A stretch of DNA of 64,000 nt from Gaiellasilicea sp963745775 (GTDB lineage: Bacteria > Actinomycetota > Thermoleophilia > Gaiellales > Gaiellaceae): positions 186,001-250,000 of the forward strand of contig CAVUYY010000008.1 in NCBI GenBank assembly GCA_963745775.1, given 5' to 3'. Below the pieces are notes generated by a model. It saw only the letters and a list, made by a program, of their open reading frames with translations. It was not told the origin of the DNA and did no database searches. The stretch's first letter is position 1, and every line of letters begins with the position of its first letter. Of the stretch, positions 1-8,780 are shown piece by piece. The position numbers and the translations under genes were made by a program.

Positions 1-295
1 GGTGGACGTTGAGCCAGAGACCGCGGTCGAGCAGGCTCTCCGGGATCAGCAGCCCGTAGGCGCAGACGACGACCGTCTCCGCGCCGAGGTCGAGCTCGTG
101 CGTCGGCCGCTCGGGCTGCAGCACCGGAATCTCCAGCCGCTGGGCGACCACCTTCGCGGCCGGCGGCTTCACGGCGCGCCCGCGGCCCGCGGGCCGATCC
201 GGTCTCGTCAGGAGCGCGACGACCTCGTGCCGCGCGGCCAGCCGCTCGAGCACGTCCGCGCCGAACGGCGCAGTGGCCGCGACAGCGATCCTCAT
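1..295 (-). CDS. fmt: methionyl-tRNA formyltransferase, N-terminal part (runs off window)
   Basis: The enzyme transfers a formyl group from 10-formyltetrahydrofolate to Met-tRNAfMet before translation initiation. The 98 visible residues begin MRIAVAATAPFGADVLERL, a Rossmann-type start, and continue with TRPDRPAGRGR and VVVCAYGLLIPESLL, both typical of the Fmt N-terminal formyltransferase domain. The catalytic Asn-His-Asp region and the C-terminal OB-like domain lie outside the window. The ATG overlaps the probable def stop as ATGA, so it is the last visible gene of a priA-def-fmt operon. Only the 5' third of the gene is present, but the identification is firm. Confidence 0.88.
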   Translation of the reverse strand, partial: MRIAVAATAPFGADVLERLAARHEVVALLTRPDRPAGRGRAVKPPAAKVVAQRLEIPVLQPERPTHELDLGAETVVVCAYGLLIPESLLDRGLWLNVH

Positions 296-932
296 ACGAC
301 GAGGCTACTCGCGTCGATCTGAGTCGAGCGGAGCGAAGCACGGTCTGCGCGCGACGAGCGTCGGCGCAGAGCGCCTCGCGGCGCGACTCGGGATCGGTGC
401 GCTCGATGATCAGGACGCCGTCGAGATGGTCGAGCTCGTGCTGGACGACCCGCGCCGGGAGCTCCTCGAGCTCGATCCGGAGCGGCTTGCCCTCGAGGTC
501 GAGGCCGGCGAGGGTCACGGCGGTCGAGCGCTCGACCGGGACGTGCACGCCCTGCAGGGAGAGGCAGCCCTCGTCGGCGATCTCCGTGTCGCGCGACCGC
601 TCGACGAGCTCCGGGTTGACGACGGTCGTCGCCTGCTCCTCGTCGCTCGGTTGGAACACGAAGAGCCGCTGGAGGACGCCGACCTGCGTCGCGGCGAGCC
701 CGACTCCGCGCGCGTCGTGCATCAGCTCGGTCATCCGCTCCGCGAGCCGCGCGAGGTTCTCGTCGAAACGGTCGACCTCGTTCGCGCGCAGCCGCAGCAC
801 CGCGTCCGGGTACTGCCGGATCTGCGCCAGCGCGACCCGGCGCCGCGCCTCGACCTGTGCGTCGAGCTTCTCGTCGCCCTCGTCGTGGGCGTCCTCGTGC
901 TCCGGCTCGTGGTCCATCTCCGCAGAGGCCAT
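292..932 (-). CDS. def: peptide deformylase (3' end frameshifted)
   Basis: Removes the N-formyl group from nascent polypeptides and depends on a metal ion. All three family motifs are visible: GVGLAATQ, EGCLSL (metal-binding Cys) and QHELDHLDG (HExxH with two metal-binding His). An acidic, charged extension of about 35 residues precedes the domain, so a start at the second ATG (917) is possible. In the frame of the motifs there is no stop before fmt, and the frame stays open to the window edge. A one-base shift after the HELDH motif would give a TGA that overlaps the fmt ATG. I take that as the true end and the break as a sequence error. Confidence 0.85.
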
Positions 933-981
933 CGCGCGAGTGTAACGCGGCTCCTCGGGGATTCCGTCACCCTTCGGAGGG

Positions 982-2898
982 TCAAAGCGACTGCGGATCG
1001 ACGTCGACGACCGCGCTGACACCGGCGCGTCGCATCGCCGGCGCAGCCGAGCCGAGCAACGCCGCCGCGCGAGCCGCAAGCGCCCGTGGCCGGTCGGTCT
1101 TCGCCAGGAGCTGCGCTCGGTGCTTGCCACGGAGACGCAGGAGCGGAGCCGGGCCGAGCAGATCCGCGTCCGCAAGCCCGTCGCGCAGCTCTCGCAGCAA
1201 CCGCTCGGGCGCTGTCGGATCGGCTCCGGAGGCGACGATCGAGATCAGGTGACCGAACGGCGGGTACCCGAGCTCCCGGCGGCGCGCGAGCTCCCCGGCG
1301 AGAAAGCCCGACACGTCGTGCCGGGCGGCATAGACGAGCGGGCTCGCGTCGGGCTGAAAGGTCTGGACGAGCACCCGGCCCGGAGCGTCCCGGCCGCTTC
1401 GCCCGGCGAGCTGGGTCACGAGCTGGAAGGTGCGCTCCTCCGCCCGGAAGTCCGGGAGCCCGAGGCCGGTGTCCGCATCCACGACCGCGGCGAGCGCGAC
1501 GCCCGGGAAGTGGTGGCCCTTCGCGACCATCTGGGTTCCGACGAGGACGACGCGATCGCCGGCGGCGAACCGCTCGAGCGCCTCCTGGTGCGAGCCGCGC
1601 TTCGCAGCCGTGTCGGCATCGAGCCGGATCCGCTCGAGCTCGGGCACGTGCTTCTCGAGCTCCCGTTCCAGCCGCTGCGTCCCCGCGCCGATCCGCGCCA
1701 GCTCGAGCGAGCCGCACGCGGGACAGCTCCGAGGCTCAGGCTCGGAGAAGCCGCAGTGGTGGCAGTGGAGACGGCCGTCGCCGTGCACGGTGAGCGAGAC
1801 GTCGCAGCTCTCGCACCGGCGCGAGAGGCCACACGCCCGGCAGTGCAGTGCGGGCACGAGGCCGCGCCGGTTGAGGAGGAGGATCGCCTTGCCGCCGCGC
1901 TCGGAGATCTCGCCGAGGGCGGCGAGGAGCGGCGCCGAGAGCGGGTAGCCGGCCTCGCGCCGGAGATCGACGATCTTCACGGTCGGCATCGGGGCGCCTA
2001 GCCGCGGCCCGAGCTCGAGTCGCTCGAGCCGCCCCCAGCTCTCCGGCCGCGGCGTGGCGCTCCCGTAGACGGCGACGGCACCCTCGAGGGCGGCCCGCTT
2101 CGCCGCGACAGTGCGGGCGTCGTAGCGCGGGTCGGACTCCTGCTTGTACGAGGCGTCGTGCTCCTCGTCGATACAGATCAGGCCGAGCCTCGGAACCGGG
2201 GCGAAGACGGCCGAGCGCGCGCCCACCACGATCGGCGCCTCGCCTGCGACGACCCGCTCGCGCTCGTCGCGTCGCTGCGCGTCGGTGAGACCGGAGTGGA
2301 AGACCGCGATCCGATCGCCGAAGCGGGCCTGGAAGCGGCCGAGCGTCTGCGGCGTCAGGGCGATCTCGGGCACGAGGACGATCGCGCCGCGGCCGCGTTC
2401 GAGCGCCGCCGCACACGCCTGCAGATAGACCTCCGTCTTGCCGCTGCCGGTCGCGCCGGCGAGGAGGAAGTGGCCGCCGGCTCCGTCCAGAGCCTCGACG
2501 AGCCGCTCGAGCGCGCGCTGCTGCGGCTCCGTCAGCTCGGCCGGCTCAGCCTCGCCGCTCATGCCCGCGGCCGGCGGGCGCCGCTCGCCGCGCCGCGCCC
2601 GGAGCGTCGGCGCGACGAGCTCGAGCGCGCGCGCCGGCGTCGAGCCGTAGTAGTCGGCGAGCCAGAGGGCGAGATCGACGAGCGCCGGCGGCAGCTCGTA
2701 GAGAACGCGGTCGATCGGCGCCGGCACGATTCCCGGCGGTGCCTCGACGCCGGTCTCGATCACGACCCCGCGCAGGGCCGACCGGCCGAACCGAACGGCG
2801 ACAACCGCCCCCTTGCCGACGTCGTCCGGCACCTCGTAGGTGAAGACGCGCGCGACCGCACGGGACGACACGAGCGGATGGACGGAGGCGAGCGGCAC
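982..2898 (-). CDS. priA: primosomal protein N' (replication restart helicase PriA)
   Basis: A 638-residue protein that reloads the replicative helicase at stalled forks. It has the N-terminal DNA-binding region (about residues 1-110), a Walker A motif GATGSGKTE near residue 148, a DEEHD box near 244, and a zinc-binding insertion around 353-395 with the paired cysteines CRAC, CESC, CHHC and CPAC. Helicase motifs continue to GRSGRDAPGRV. Many actinobacterial PriA homologues have lost the ATPase motifs; here Walker A and B look intact, so active helicase function is plausible. The start is GTG. It is the first gene of priA-def-fmt. No frame breaks were seen. Confidence 0.95.
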   Translation of the reverse strand: MPLASVHPLVSSRAVARVFTYEVPDDVGKGAVVAVRFGRSALRGVVIETGVEAPPGIVPAPIDRVLYELPPALVDLALWLADYYGSTPARALELVAPTLRARRGERRPPAAGMSGEAEPAELTEPQQRALERLVEALDGAGGHFLLAGATGSGKTEVYLQACAAALERGRGAIVLVPEIALTPQTLGRFQARFGDRIAVFHSGLTDAQRRDERERVVAGEAPIVVGARSAVFAPVPRLGLICIDEEHDASYKQESDPRYDARTVAAKRAALEGAVAVYGSATPRPESWGRLERLELGPRLGAPMPTVKIVDLRREAGYPLSAPLLAALGEISERGGKAILLLNRRGLVPALHCRACGLSRRCESCDVSLTVHGDGRLHCHHCGFSEPEPRSCPACGSLELARIGAGTQRLERELEKHVPELERIRLDADTAAKRGSHQEALERFAAGDRVVLVGTQMVAKGHHFPGVALAAVVDADTGLGLPDFRAEERTFQLVTQLAGRSGRDAPGRVLVQTFQPDASPLVYAARHDVSGFLAGELARRRELGYPPFGHLISIVASGADPTAPERLLRELRDGLADADLLGPAPLLRLRGKHRAQLLAKTDRPRALAARAAALLGSAAPAMRRAGVSAVVDVDPQSL

Positions 2899-2926
2899 CG
2901 ACCGAGGCTAGCTGCGCTCTCGGCCG

Positions 2927-2944
2927 TGTAAGGTGCGCCTTACA
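2927..2944. promoter_or_regulatory. candidate operator palindrome between priA and the DtxR-type regulator
   Basis: TGTAAGGTGCGCCTTACA is a dyad with perfect 7-bp arms around TGCG. It lies 28 bp upstream of the priA start and about 130 bp upstream of the divergent metal regulator. Its size and symmetry match DtxR/IdeR/MntR-type boxes, which are interrupted palindromes of about 19 bp, so autoregulation by the neighbouring regulator is an obvious guess. No other copy was noticed in the window. Binding is inferred. Confidence 0.4.
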
Positions 2945-2948
2945 TGCT

Positions 2949-3065
2949 TTGTGGGGCGCTGAAGGAAACTGCCCGCCGCCCGCGCTGCTCCTGATCGCCG
3001 TCTCCGCGCCCTTCGTCTACGTCCTTTCGACGCGGCACCGGCCGGAGGCGACAGAGCACGGCTAG
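2949..3065 (+). other. short open frame, possible membrane-peptide remnant
   Basis: A 38-codon frame starting at TTG has a hydrophobic stretch (ALLLIAVSAPFVYVL) followed by a basic-acidic tail, ending 9 bp before the regulator gene. There is no clear ribosome binding site. It could be a tiny membrane protein, the tail of a gene broken by a frame error (an ATG frame begins at 2944), or chance. I do not recognise it. Confidence 0.2.
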
Positions 3066-3074
3066 AGTGGCCGA

Positions 3075-3755
3075 ATGGCCGGCCACTCCGTCGACGAGTA
3101 CCTCGAGACGATCTACTTCCTCGCCTTTCCGATCGGCGAGTACAAGCCCGACCCCGGCAGCTCGGCGGCGATCGCCTCGCGCGTCGCGGACATGCTCGGC
3201 GTCTCGCGCGCGTCGGCCGGCGAGATGCTGAAGCGGCTCGAGGCCGAGGGTCTCGTCGAGCGCGGCGAGCAGAAGGAGGCGATCCTGACCGAGACCGGGA
3301 TCGAGCGCGCCGAGCGGGTCGTCCGCAAGCACCGCCTGATCGAGCGGATGCTCACCGACTTCATGGGCTACACGGCTGCCGAGGCGCACGTCCACGCCGA
3401 CGAGCTCGGCGACACGTTCAGCGACGACATGGTGCAGCGGATCGAGGAGAAGCTCGGCTTCCCGGACCGCTGCCCCCACGGCTGGCCCGTCGACCCGGAG
3501 TTCGAGCAGCGCGAGAACAAGGAGCTCGCCCCGCTCGCCGACGTCGGCCTCGGCGCTCCGGCGGAGATCGTCCGGCTCGCCGAGCACGACGGCGAGCTCC
3601 TCCACTGGTTCTACGAGGAGGGCTTCGTGCCCGGCGCGAAGGTCGAGCTCCGCGAAGCCCAACCCGCGGCCGGTCAGTTCAAGATCTCGCTCGCCGGCAC
3701 CGAGCGCGCGATCGGCGAGAAGGCCGCAGCCGGCCTCTACGTCAAGCTCGTCTAG
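3075..3755 (+). CDS. DtxR/MntR-family metal-dependent transcriptional regulator
   Basis: A 226-residue iron- or manganese-sensing repressor. The N-terminal winged helix (about residues 1-75) contains SSAAIASRVADMLGVSRASAG as recognition region. A dimerisation and metal-binding segment follows, with HRLIERML and RCPHGWPVDP, which match the family's metal ligand regions. An SH3/FeoA-like domain occupies about residues 155-226. The start is ATG. It is divergent from priA with a palindromic operator candidate in between, and its stop shares a CTAG with the stop of metK on the other strand. Whether the effector is Fe(II) or Mn(II) cannot be read from the sequence. Confidence 0.88.
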   Translation: MAGHSVDEYLETIYFLAFPIGEYKPDPGSSAAIASRVADMLGVSRASAGEMLKRLEAEGLVERGEQKEAILTETGIERAERVVRKHRLIERMLTDFMGYTAAEAHVHADELGDTFSDDMVQRIEEKLGFPDRCPHGWPVDPEFEQRENKELAPLADVGLGAPAEIVRLAEHDGELLHWFYEEGFVPGAKVELREAQPAAGQFKISLAGTERAIGEKAAAGLYVKLV

Positions 3756-4999
3756 GCAGTCGCGGCCGCGGCGATCCCGGCGGCGGCCCGGAGCGCGTCG
3801 GCGCGATCCGTGCGCTCCCAGGTGAAGTCCTTGTCGTCCCGGCCGAAGTGGCCGTAGGCGGCGGTCTTGCGGTAGATCGGCTTGCGCAGGTCGAGATCGC
3901 GGAGGATCGCCGCCGGACGGAGGTCGAAGTGCTCGTGCACGAGCTCCTCGATCCGCTCCTGGGTCAGACCCTCGGCCTCGGTGCCGAAGCAGTCGACGAG
4001 CACGGACAGCGGATGCGCGACCCCGATCGCGTAGGCGACCTGGATCTGGCAACGCTCGGCGAGGCCGGCGGCGACGACGTTCTTCGCCACGTAGCGCGCG
4101 GCGTACGCCGCCGAGCGGTCGACCTTCGTCGGGTCCTTGCCCGAGAACGCACCGCCGCCGTGCGGCGCGGCGCCCCCGTAGGTGTCGACGATGATCTTCC
4201 GCCCCGTCAGCCCGGTGTCGCCCATCGGCCCGCCGATCACGAACTTGCCGGTCGGGTTGACGTAGACGAAGTCCTTCTCCTCGAGCCGCTTCTCGTCGTA
4301 GAGGTCGTGCGGGAGGATCGGCCGGAGGACGTGGTCGATCAGGTCGGGCTTGATCAGCGTCTCGGCGTCGAGCCCGTCGCGGTGCTGCGTCGAGATCAGG
4401 ACGCGCTCGATCTCGACCGGCCGCTGGCGGCCGTGCTCGTCGACCTCGTAGCGCACCGTGACCTGCGCCTTCCCGTCCGGTCGAAGGTACGGGAGCACGT
4501 CGGCCTTGCGGACCTCGGAGAGCCGCTTGCAGATCCGGTGCGCCAAGAGAATCGGCAGCGGCATCAGCTCGTCGGTCTCGTTCGAGGCGTAGCCGAACAT
4601 CATCCCCTGGTCGCCGGCGCCGACGCGGTCGAGCGAGTCGTCGTCGCCCTGCTGGGCCTCGTAGGACTCGTCCACGCCCTGCGCGATGTCCTCCGACTGC
4701 TCGTCGAGGGCCACGATCACGCCGCAGGTCTCGGCGTCGAAGCCGTACTTGGCGCGCGTATAGCCGATCTCGGCGATCGTCTTGCGGACGAGCCGCGGGA
4801 TGTCGACGTAGATCTCGGTCGTGATCTCCCCCGCCACGACCACGAGCCCGGTCGTGATCAGGGTCTCGCAGGCGACGCGGCCGTGCGGGTCGTCCGCGAG
4901 AACGGCGTCGAGGACGGCGTCCGAGACCTGGTCGGCGATCTTGTCGGGATGCCCCTCGGTGACGGATTCCGAGGTGAACTGGAACGAGCGGACGGGCAC
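3752..4999 (-). CDS. metK: S-adenosylmethionine synthetase
   Basis: Makes S-adenosylmethionine from ATP and methionine in the cytoplasm. The 415-residue protein starts at GTG (MPVRSFQFTSESVTEGHPDK), with the catalytic His in GHPDK at residue 17. The family signatures GAGDQGMMFGYA and GGGAFSGKD are intact, as is the C-terminal GHFGRDDKDFTWE block. The frame stays open upstream to 5269, but that part overlaps the preceding lipoprotein gene and lacks MetK homology, so the GTG 13 bp after that gene's stop is preferred. No obvious ribosome binding site was seen, which suggests translational coupling. It is the last gene of the long minus-strand run from DAHP synthase. Confidence 0.95.
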   Translation of the reverse strand: MPVRSFQFTSESVTEGHPDKIADQVSDAVLDAVLADDPHGRVACETLITTGLVVVAGEITTEIYVDIPRLVRKTIAEIGYTRAKYGFDAETCGVIVALDEQSEDIAQGVDESYEAQQGDDDSLDRVGAGDQGMMFGYASNETDELMPLPILLAHRICKRLSEVRKADVLPYLRPDGKAQVTVRYEVDEHGRQRPVEIERVLISTQHRDGLDAETLIKPDLIDHVLRPILPHDLYDEKRLEEKDFVYVNPTGKFVIGGPMGDTGLTGRKIIVDTYGGAAPHGGGAFSGKDPTKVDRSAAYAARYVAKNVVAAGLAERCQIQVAYAIGVAHPLSVLVDCFGTEAEGLTQERIEELVHEHFDLRPAAILRDLDLRKPIYRKTAAYGHFGRDDKDFTWERTDRADALRAAAGIAAAATA

Positions 5000-5012
5000 G
5001 GCTGGAGGGTAC

Positions 5013-6458
5013 CTAGCCGATCTCGAGGAACGCGCCGACCTCGACGTCGTTCGGGTCGGAGGCATCGCCCCAGAGCAAGAAGCTCTCCAGCGGCCCGAGG
5101 TTGTCGCGCACCTCTCGCGGGAGATCCTCTTCGGCGAACCCGGCGATGTCGTCGGCGAGGTCGACGATCCGGCGCAGGTCGAGGTAGGCGAACACCTCGT
5201 CGCCGTCGCCCATCTCGGCAGCCTCGGTCGCATCCTTGAATGCCTCGTCGTCGGCGAGCGAAGGCCCACCTTCCGCCAGCGCCACGATCCCGGAACGCGA
5301 CGTCGTCACGGCGACATGGCCGTCGTTCGCGCCGTAGAGGATCGAGACCGGGCCGACCTGCACCTCGCGCACCTCGGTGCCGGCCACGGTGGTTCGCTGC
5401 ACCTTGCCGCCGAATTCCGGGGTCAGCTTCGCGGCCAGGCTGTCCAGCGTTTCGAGGCTCTTCGCGTCGTCCTCGGGATCGAGGAGGAGCGTGATCTCGG
5501 GGATCAGCGCCGCCGGCCGGAGGTAGAGGCCGAGGCCGCCTGCGAAGAGATCGAGAATCGCGTCGTAGCTGACGCCGAGCTCGTCCTCGACGTCCGGGAT
5601 CCCGCCCGAGTCGAGGGCGCAGCGAAGCTGCTGCGAGAGGCCGAGGCCGGCGGTGTCGAAGGCCGGCGAGCCGATGTAGGCGTAGGCGCCGGAGGGCACC
5701 TCGGAGAGGAGGGATTCGCCGTCGAGGCCCTGCTTCGCGCCGTCGCTCTTGGCGGCGAAGCCCATCCGGAACCCGTCGTCGTCCGCGGTCATCGTGCCCG
5801 CCGCGTAGCGCAGCGTCCCCTGCGCGGAGACGTCGCAGTCCGCGGGCAGCGACTTCTGCATCGCGGCGTCGATCGGGGCGCCGTTCGCGAAGAAGGTCAC
5901 GAGCGCGTCCTCCTCGACGCGCTCCTGCGCCTCGCCGAACCAGTCCTCGTCCGCGAGCTTCGGGCCGGCTGCAGCGAACCGGTCCAGGGTCGCCTCGCTT
6001 TCGGAGATCGCCGTCCAGCCGTCGATCTCGCGCGTCACCGTGTCGTCGTCGGCCTCCTGCAGGAGCTCCGTCAGCTTCTCCGGGTCGCGCGGCTTCGTCA
6101 GGAGGACGCCGGTGTCGCCGCCGTCCTCGAGGTCGAGCACGACGAGGTACGTCTCGTCGCCGAGCGCCGGGAGCAACTCGTCGTCGAGGTCGACGCCCTC
6201 GTCGGCGAGGCCGTCGCGCACCTCGGCGAGCAGGCGCGCCTTGCCGGGGAACTTGCTCAGGAGCTCGTCGGCCTGCTCCCACTGATCCGAGTTCTGATCC
6301 GTCTCGAGCCCGATCAGGATCGGGGCGCTTGCCGGGACGATCCCGGCAACGTCGGCCGCCGCCGAGCCGGAAGTGTTCGTGGCGCCGCTCCCGCAGCCTG
6401 CTACGAGCGCCGAGACGAGGACGAGTAGGGCAATCAGACCGCTCCGCATGATTTTCAC
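5013..6458 (-). CDS. DUF3352-type lipoprotein
   Basis: A secreted, probably lipid-anchored protein of about 480 residues. A basic N-terminus and hydrophobic stretch lead to the lipobox LVAGC. The mature part is acidic and alternates short beta-like and helical segments (PASAPILIGLET, YLVVLDLEDGGDTGVLL, AYIGSPAFDTAG), the pattern of DUF3352 proteins common in Thermoleophilia. The GTG at 6458 has GGGAG 8 bp upstream and is preferred; a GTG at 6467 is also in frame. It follows gpsA and precedes metK. Function is unknown; a surface or envelope role is inferred only from the lipobox. Confidence 0.75.
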   Translation of the reverse strand: MKIMRSGLIALLVLVSALVAGCGSGATNTSGSAAADVAGIVPASAPILIGLETDQNSDQWEQADELLSKFPGKARLLAEVRDGLADEGVDLDDELLPALGDETYLVVLDLEDGGDTGVLLTKPRDPEKLTELLQEADDDTVTREIDGWTAISESEATLDRFAAAGPKLADEDWFGEAQERVEEDALVTFFANGAPIDAAMQKSLPADCDVSAQGTLRYAAGTMTADDDGFRMGFAAKSDGAKQGLDGESLLSEVPSGAYAYIGSPAFDTAGLGLSQQLRCALDSGGIPDVEDELGVSYDAILDLFAGGLGLYLRPAALIPEITLLLDPEDDAKSLETLDSLAAKLTPEFGGKVQRTTVAGTEVREVQVGPVSILYGANDGHVAVTTSRSGIVALAEGGPSLADDEAFKDATEAAEMGDGDEVFAYLDLRRIVDLADDIAGFAEEDLPREVRDNLGPLESFLLWGDASDPNDVEVGAFLEIG

Positions 6459-6491
6459 TGTAGTCACTCCCGATCGTTCATTTTTGGGCGC

Positions 6492-7453
6492 TCATTCCTG
6501 GGTCGGAACTCGGCTCATCAGCCCGGCGACCAGCTGGTCAAGCGACGTGCCCTCGAGCACGCTACAGACACCTTCGGTTATCGGCAGCTCGATCTTGAGC
6601 CGATGCGAGAGGTCGCGCAGAACGGGCGCGGTCGTCAGCCCCTCGACGACCATTCCGATCTCGCGGACGGCGTCCTCCGGATCGGCGCCACGGGCAATCA
6701 GCTCGCCCGCTCGGCGGTTCCGGCCCGACTTCGAGAAGCAGGTGACGACGAGGTCGCCCATGCCGGCGAGCCCGGCGAAGGTCTCCGGGCGGCCGCCGGC
6801 CGCTTCGGCGAGACGACCCATCTCGGCGAGCCCGCGAGCGACGAGCGCCGCCTTCGCGTTGTCGCCGAGCCCGAGCCCGTCCGCGCCGCCGGCGGCCAGC
6901 GCGATCACGTTCTTGGCGGCCGCGCAGAGCTCGACGCCGACGACGTCCTCGTTCACGTAGACGCGGAAGGTGACCGAGTTGATCGCCTCCTGGAGGTCGA
7001 GCGAGAGCTGCTGGTCGTCGCTCGCGATCACCGCCGCCGCGGGCAGGTCGCGCGAGACCTCCTCCGCGATGTTCGGGCCGGAAAGGATCGCCACCGGCCG
7101 GCCGCGTACGAGCGTCGAGAGCCGCTCTCCCGTGGCCGGATCGAGTCCCTTCGTGAGCGAGAGCACGGGCGCCGTCCCGGGCAGCGTCGGCCGCAACGCC
7201 TGAGTAGGCGGCGCTCGGGACGGCGAGGACGACGAGCTCCGCGTCCGCCCAGCGGCGCCTGCGGCGATCGTCGTCGCGTGCACCTCCGAGAGATCCGTGT
7301 GCGTGAGGTAGCGCGGGTTGCGGCCGGTGGCCTCGATCGTGCCGCGCCTGCTCGGCGATCGCGGCAGGCAAGCGTGACCTCGTGCCCGCGGTTCGCGAGG
7401 ACGCGCGAGAACGCGGTTCCCCACGAGCCGCCTCCGACGACGACGATCTTCAC
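6492..7453 (-). CDS. gpsA: NAD(P)-dependent glycerol-3-phosphate dehydrogenase (frameshifted)
   Basis: Reduces dihydroxyacetone phosphate to sn-glycerol 3-phosphate for phospholipid synthesis. The N-terminus MKIVVVGGGSWGTAFSRVL carries the dinucleotide-binding GxGxxG-like loop. The C-terminal domain is intact, with LSGPNIAEE, GVELCAAAKNVIALAAG (catalytic Lys region) and TFAGLAGMGDLVVTCFS. Between about 7200 and 7390 the coding frame changes at least three times: after LACRDR, near NPRYLTHTD/ADAELVVLAVPSAAY, and before PGTAPVLSLTKG. The GTG start overlaps the der stop as GTGA. The gene is normally essential, so sequence error is more likely than decay. Confidence 0.82.
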
Positions 7454-8780
7454 GAGCGCTTGACGAAGTCGATCGACACCGGCACTCCGGCGAGCTCGAA
7501 CCGCTTGCGCAGCTCGTTCTCGACCCAGTAGGCGTAGTCGCGGGTGACGAGGCCCGGATCGTTGACGTGGATTCGAATGCGCGGCGGGCGCGAGGAGACC
7601 TGGGCGCCGTAGAGCAGGTTCAGGCGGCGGCCTCGCTGCGACGGCGGCTGGCGGGCTTCGCGCAGCTCGGCGAGCGCGTTGTTCAGCGCCGGCGTCGGAA
7701 CCCGGCCCGCGTGCTTGCCGAAGAGCGAGACGACGTGGTCGAGCAGCCGGTCGAGTCCCGCGGCCGGTCTTCGCCGAGACCGCGATCACCGGGGGGCGCT
7801 GGCGCAGCCGCGACTCGATCCTCGGCTTCACGTCCTCGAGCGTGACCTCGTTCACGTCCCACTTCGAGAGCACCACGAGCGACGAGCAGCCCGCCTTGCG
7901 CGCGACGTCCGCGACGGAGAGGTCCTGCTCGACGATCCCCTCGCTCGCGTCGATCAGGATCAGCGCGACGTCGGCTCGCTCGGCGGCCTCGAGCGCCCGC
8001 AGCTCCGAGTAGTACTCGATCCCCTGCCGCTGCTTGCGCTTGCGCCGCAGGCCCGCCGTGTCGACGAGCAGGAACTGCTGCCCGTCGCGGACGAGGATCG
8101 TGTCGATCGCGTCGCGCGTCGTGCCGGGGACGTCGGAGACGATCACCCGCTCGTGCCCGACGAGCGCGTTCAGGAGCGACGACTTGCCGACGTTCGGCCG
8201 GCCGAGGATCGCGACGCGGATCGTCTCCTCCCCGACCGGCGCCCGTCCCTCGCCCGGGAGCTTCGCGACGACCTCGTCGAGCAGGTCGCCGGTGCCGAGG
8301 CCGTGCAGCGCGGAGAGCGGCCACGGATCGCCGAGCCCGAGCCGGTGGAACTCGGCCGCCTGGAAGTCCTTGCGCGGGTCGTCGATCTTGTTCGCGAGCA
8401 CGAAGACCGGCTTCTTCGAGGCCCGCAGCGTCACCGCGAGCTCCTCGTCGCCCGGCGTGATCCCGTGCCGCGCATCGACGACGAAGAGGATCAGGTCGGC
8501 CTCCAGGATCGCCGCCCGCGCCTGCTTCGCGATCTCGGGGCTGAAGACGTCGGTGGCGAGGTCGTCGACGCCGCCCGTGTCGATCAGGAGGAAGTGGACG
8601 CCGTTCCACTCGCAGACGAGCTCCTTGCGGTCGCGCGTCACCCCCGGGGTCTCGTGGACGACCGCCTGGCGGCTCTCCGTGAGGCGGTTGACGAGCGTCG
8701 ACTTGCCGACGTTCGGGAAGCCGACGATCGCGACCGTGCCGCGACGATGCTCGCAGCTGGTTCGCTCGTCGAGCGCTCAC
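7450..8780 (-). CDS. der: ribosome-assembly GTPase Der/EngA (frameshifted)
   Basis: A double-GTPase factor for 50S ribosome maturation. G1 of the first domain is GFPNVGKSTL and of the second GRPNVGKSSLL; NKID and SKWD are the G4 motifs, and both domains carry DTGG/DTAG G3 motifs. The C-terminal KH-like domain (VNDPGLVTRDYAYWVENEL) is present. Two frame changes interrupt it. One is near 8740, just before the first P-loop, where no start codon exists in the main frame. The other is at the CCC run 7757-7759, where removing one base restores the KH domain. The GTG at 8780 overlaps the plsC stop as GTGA; an ATG at about 8808 is an alternative start. Confidence 0.85.

Noticed and set aside
5000..5269. 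N-terminal extension of MetK
   Set aside because: It overlaps the end of the DUF3352 lipoprotein gene and lacks MetK similarity.
7028..8641. Der-GpsA fusion protein
   Set aside because: The open frame joins the two only because a base is extra near 7757. The der stop and gpsA start overlap as GTGA in the corrected frames.
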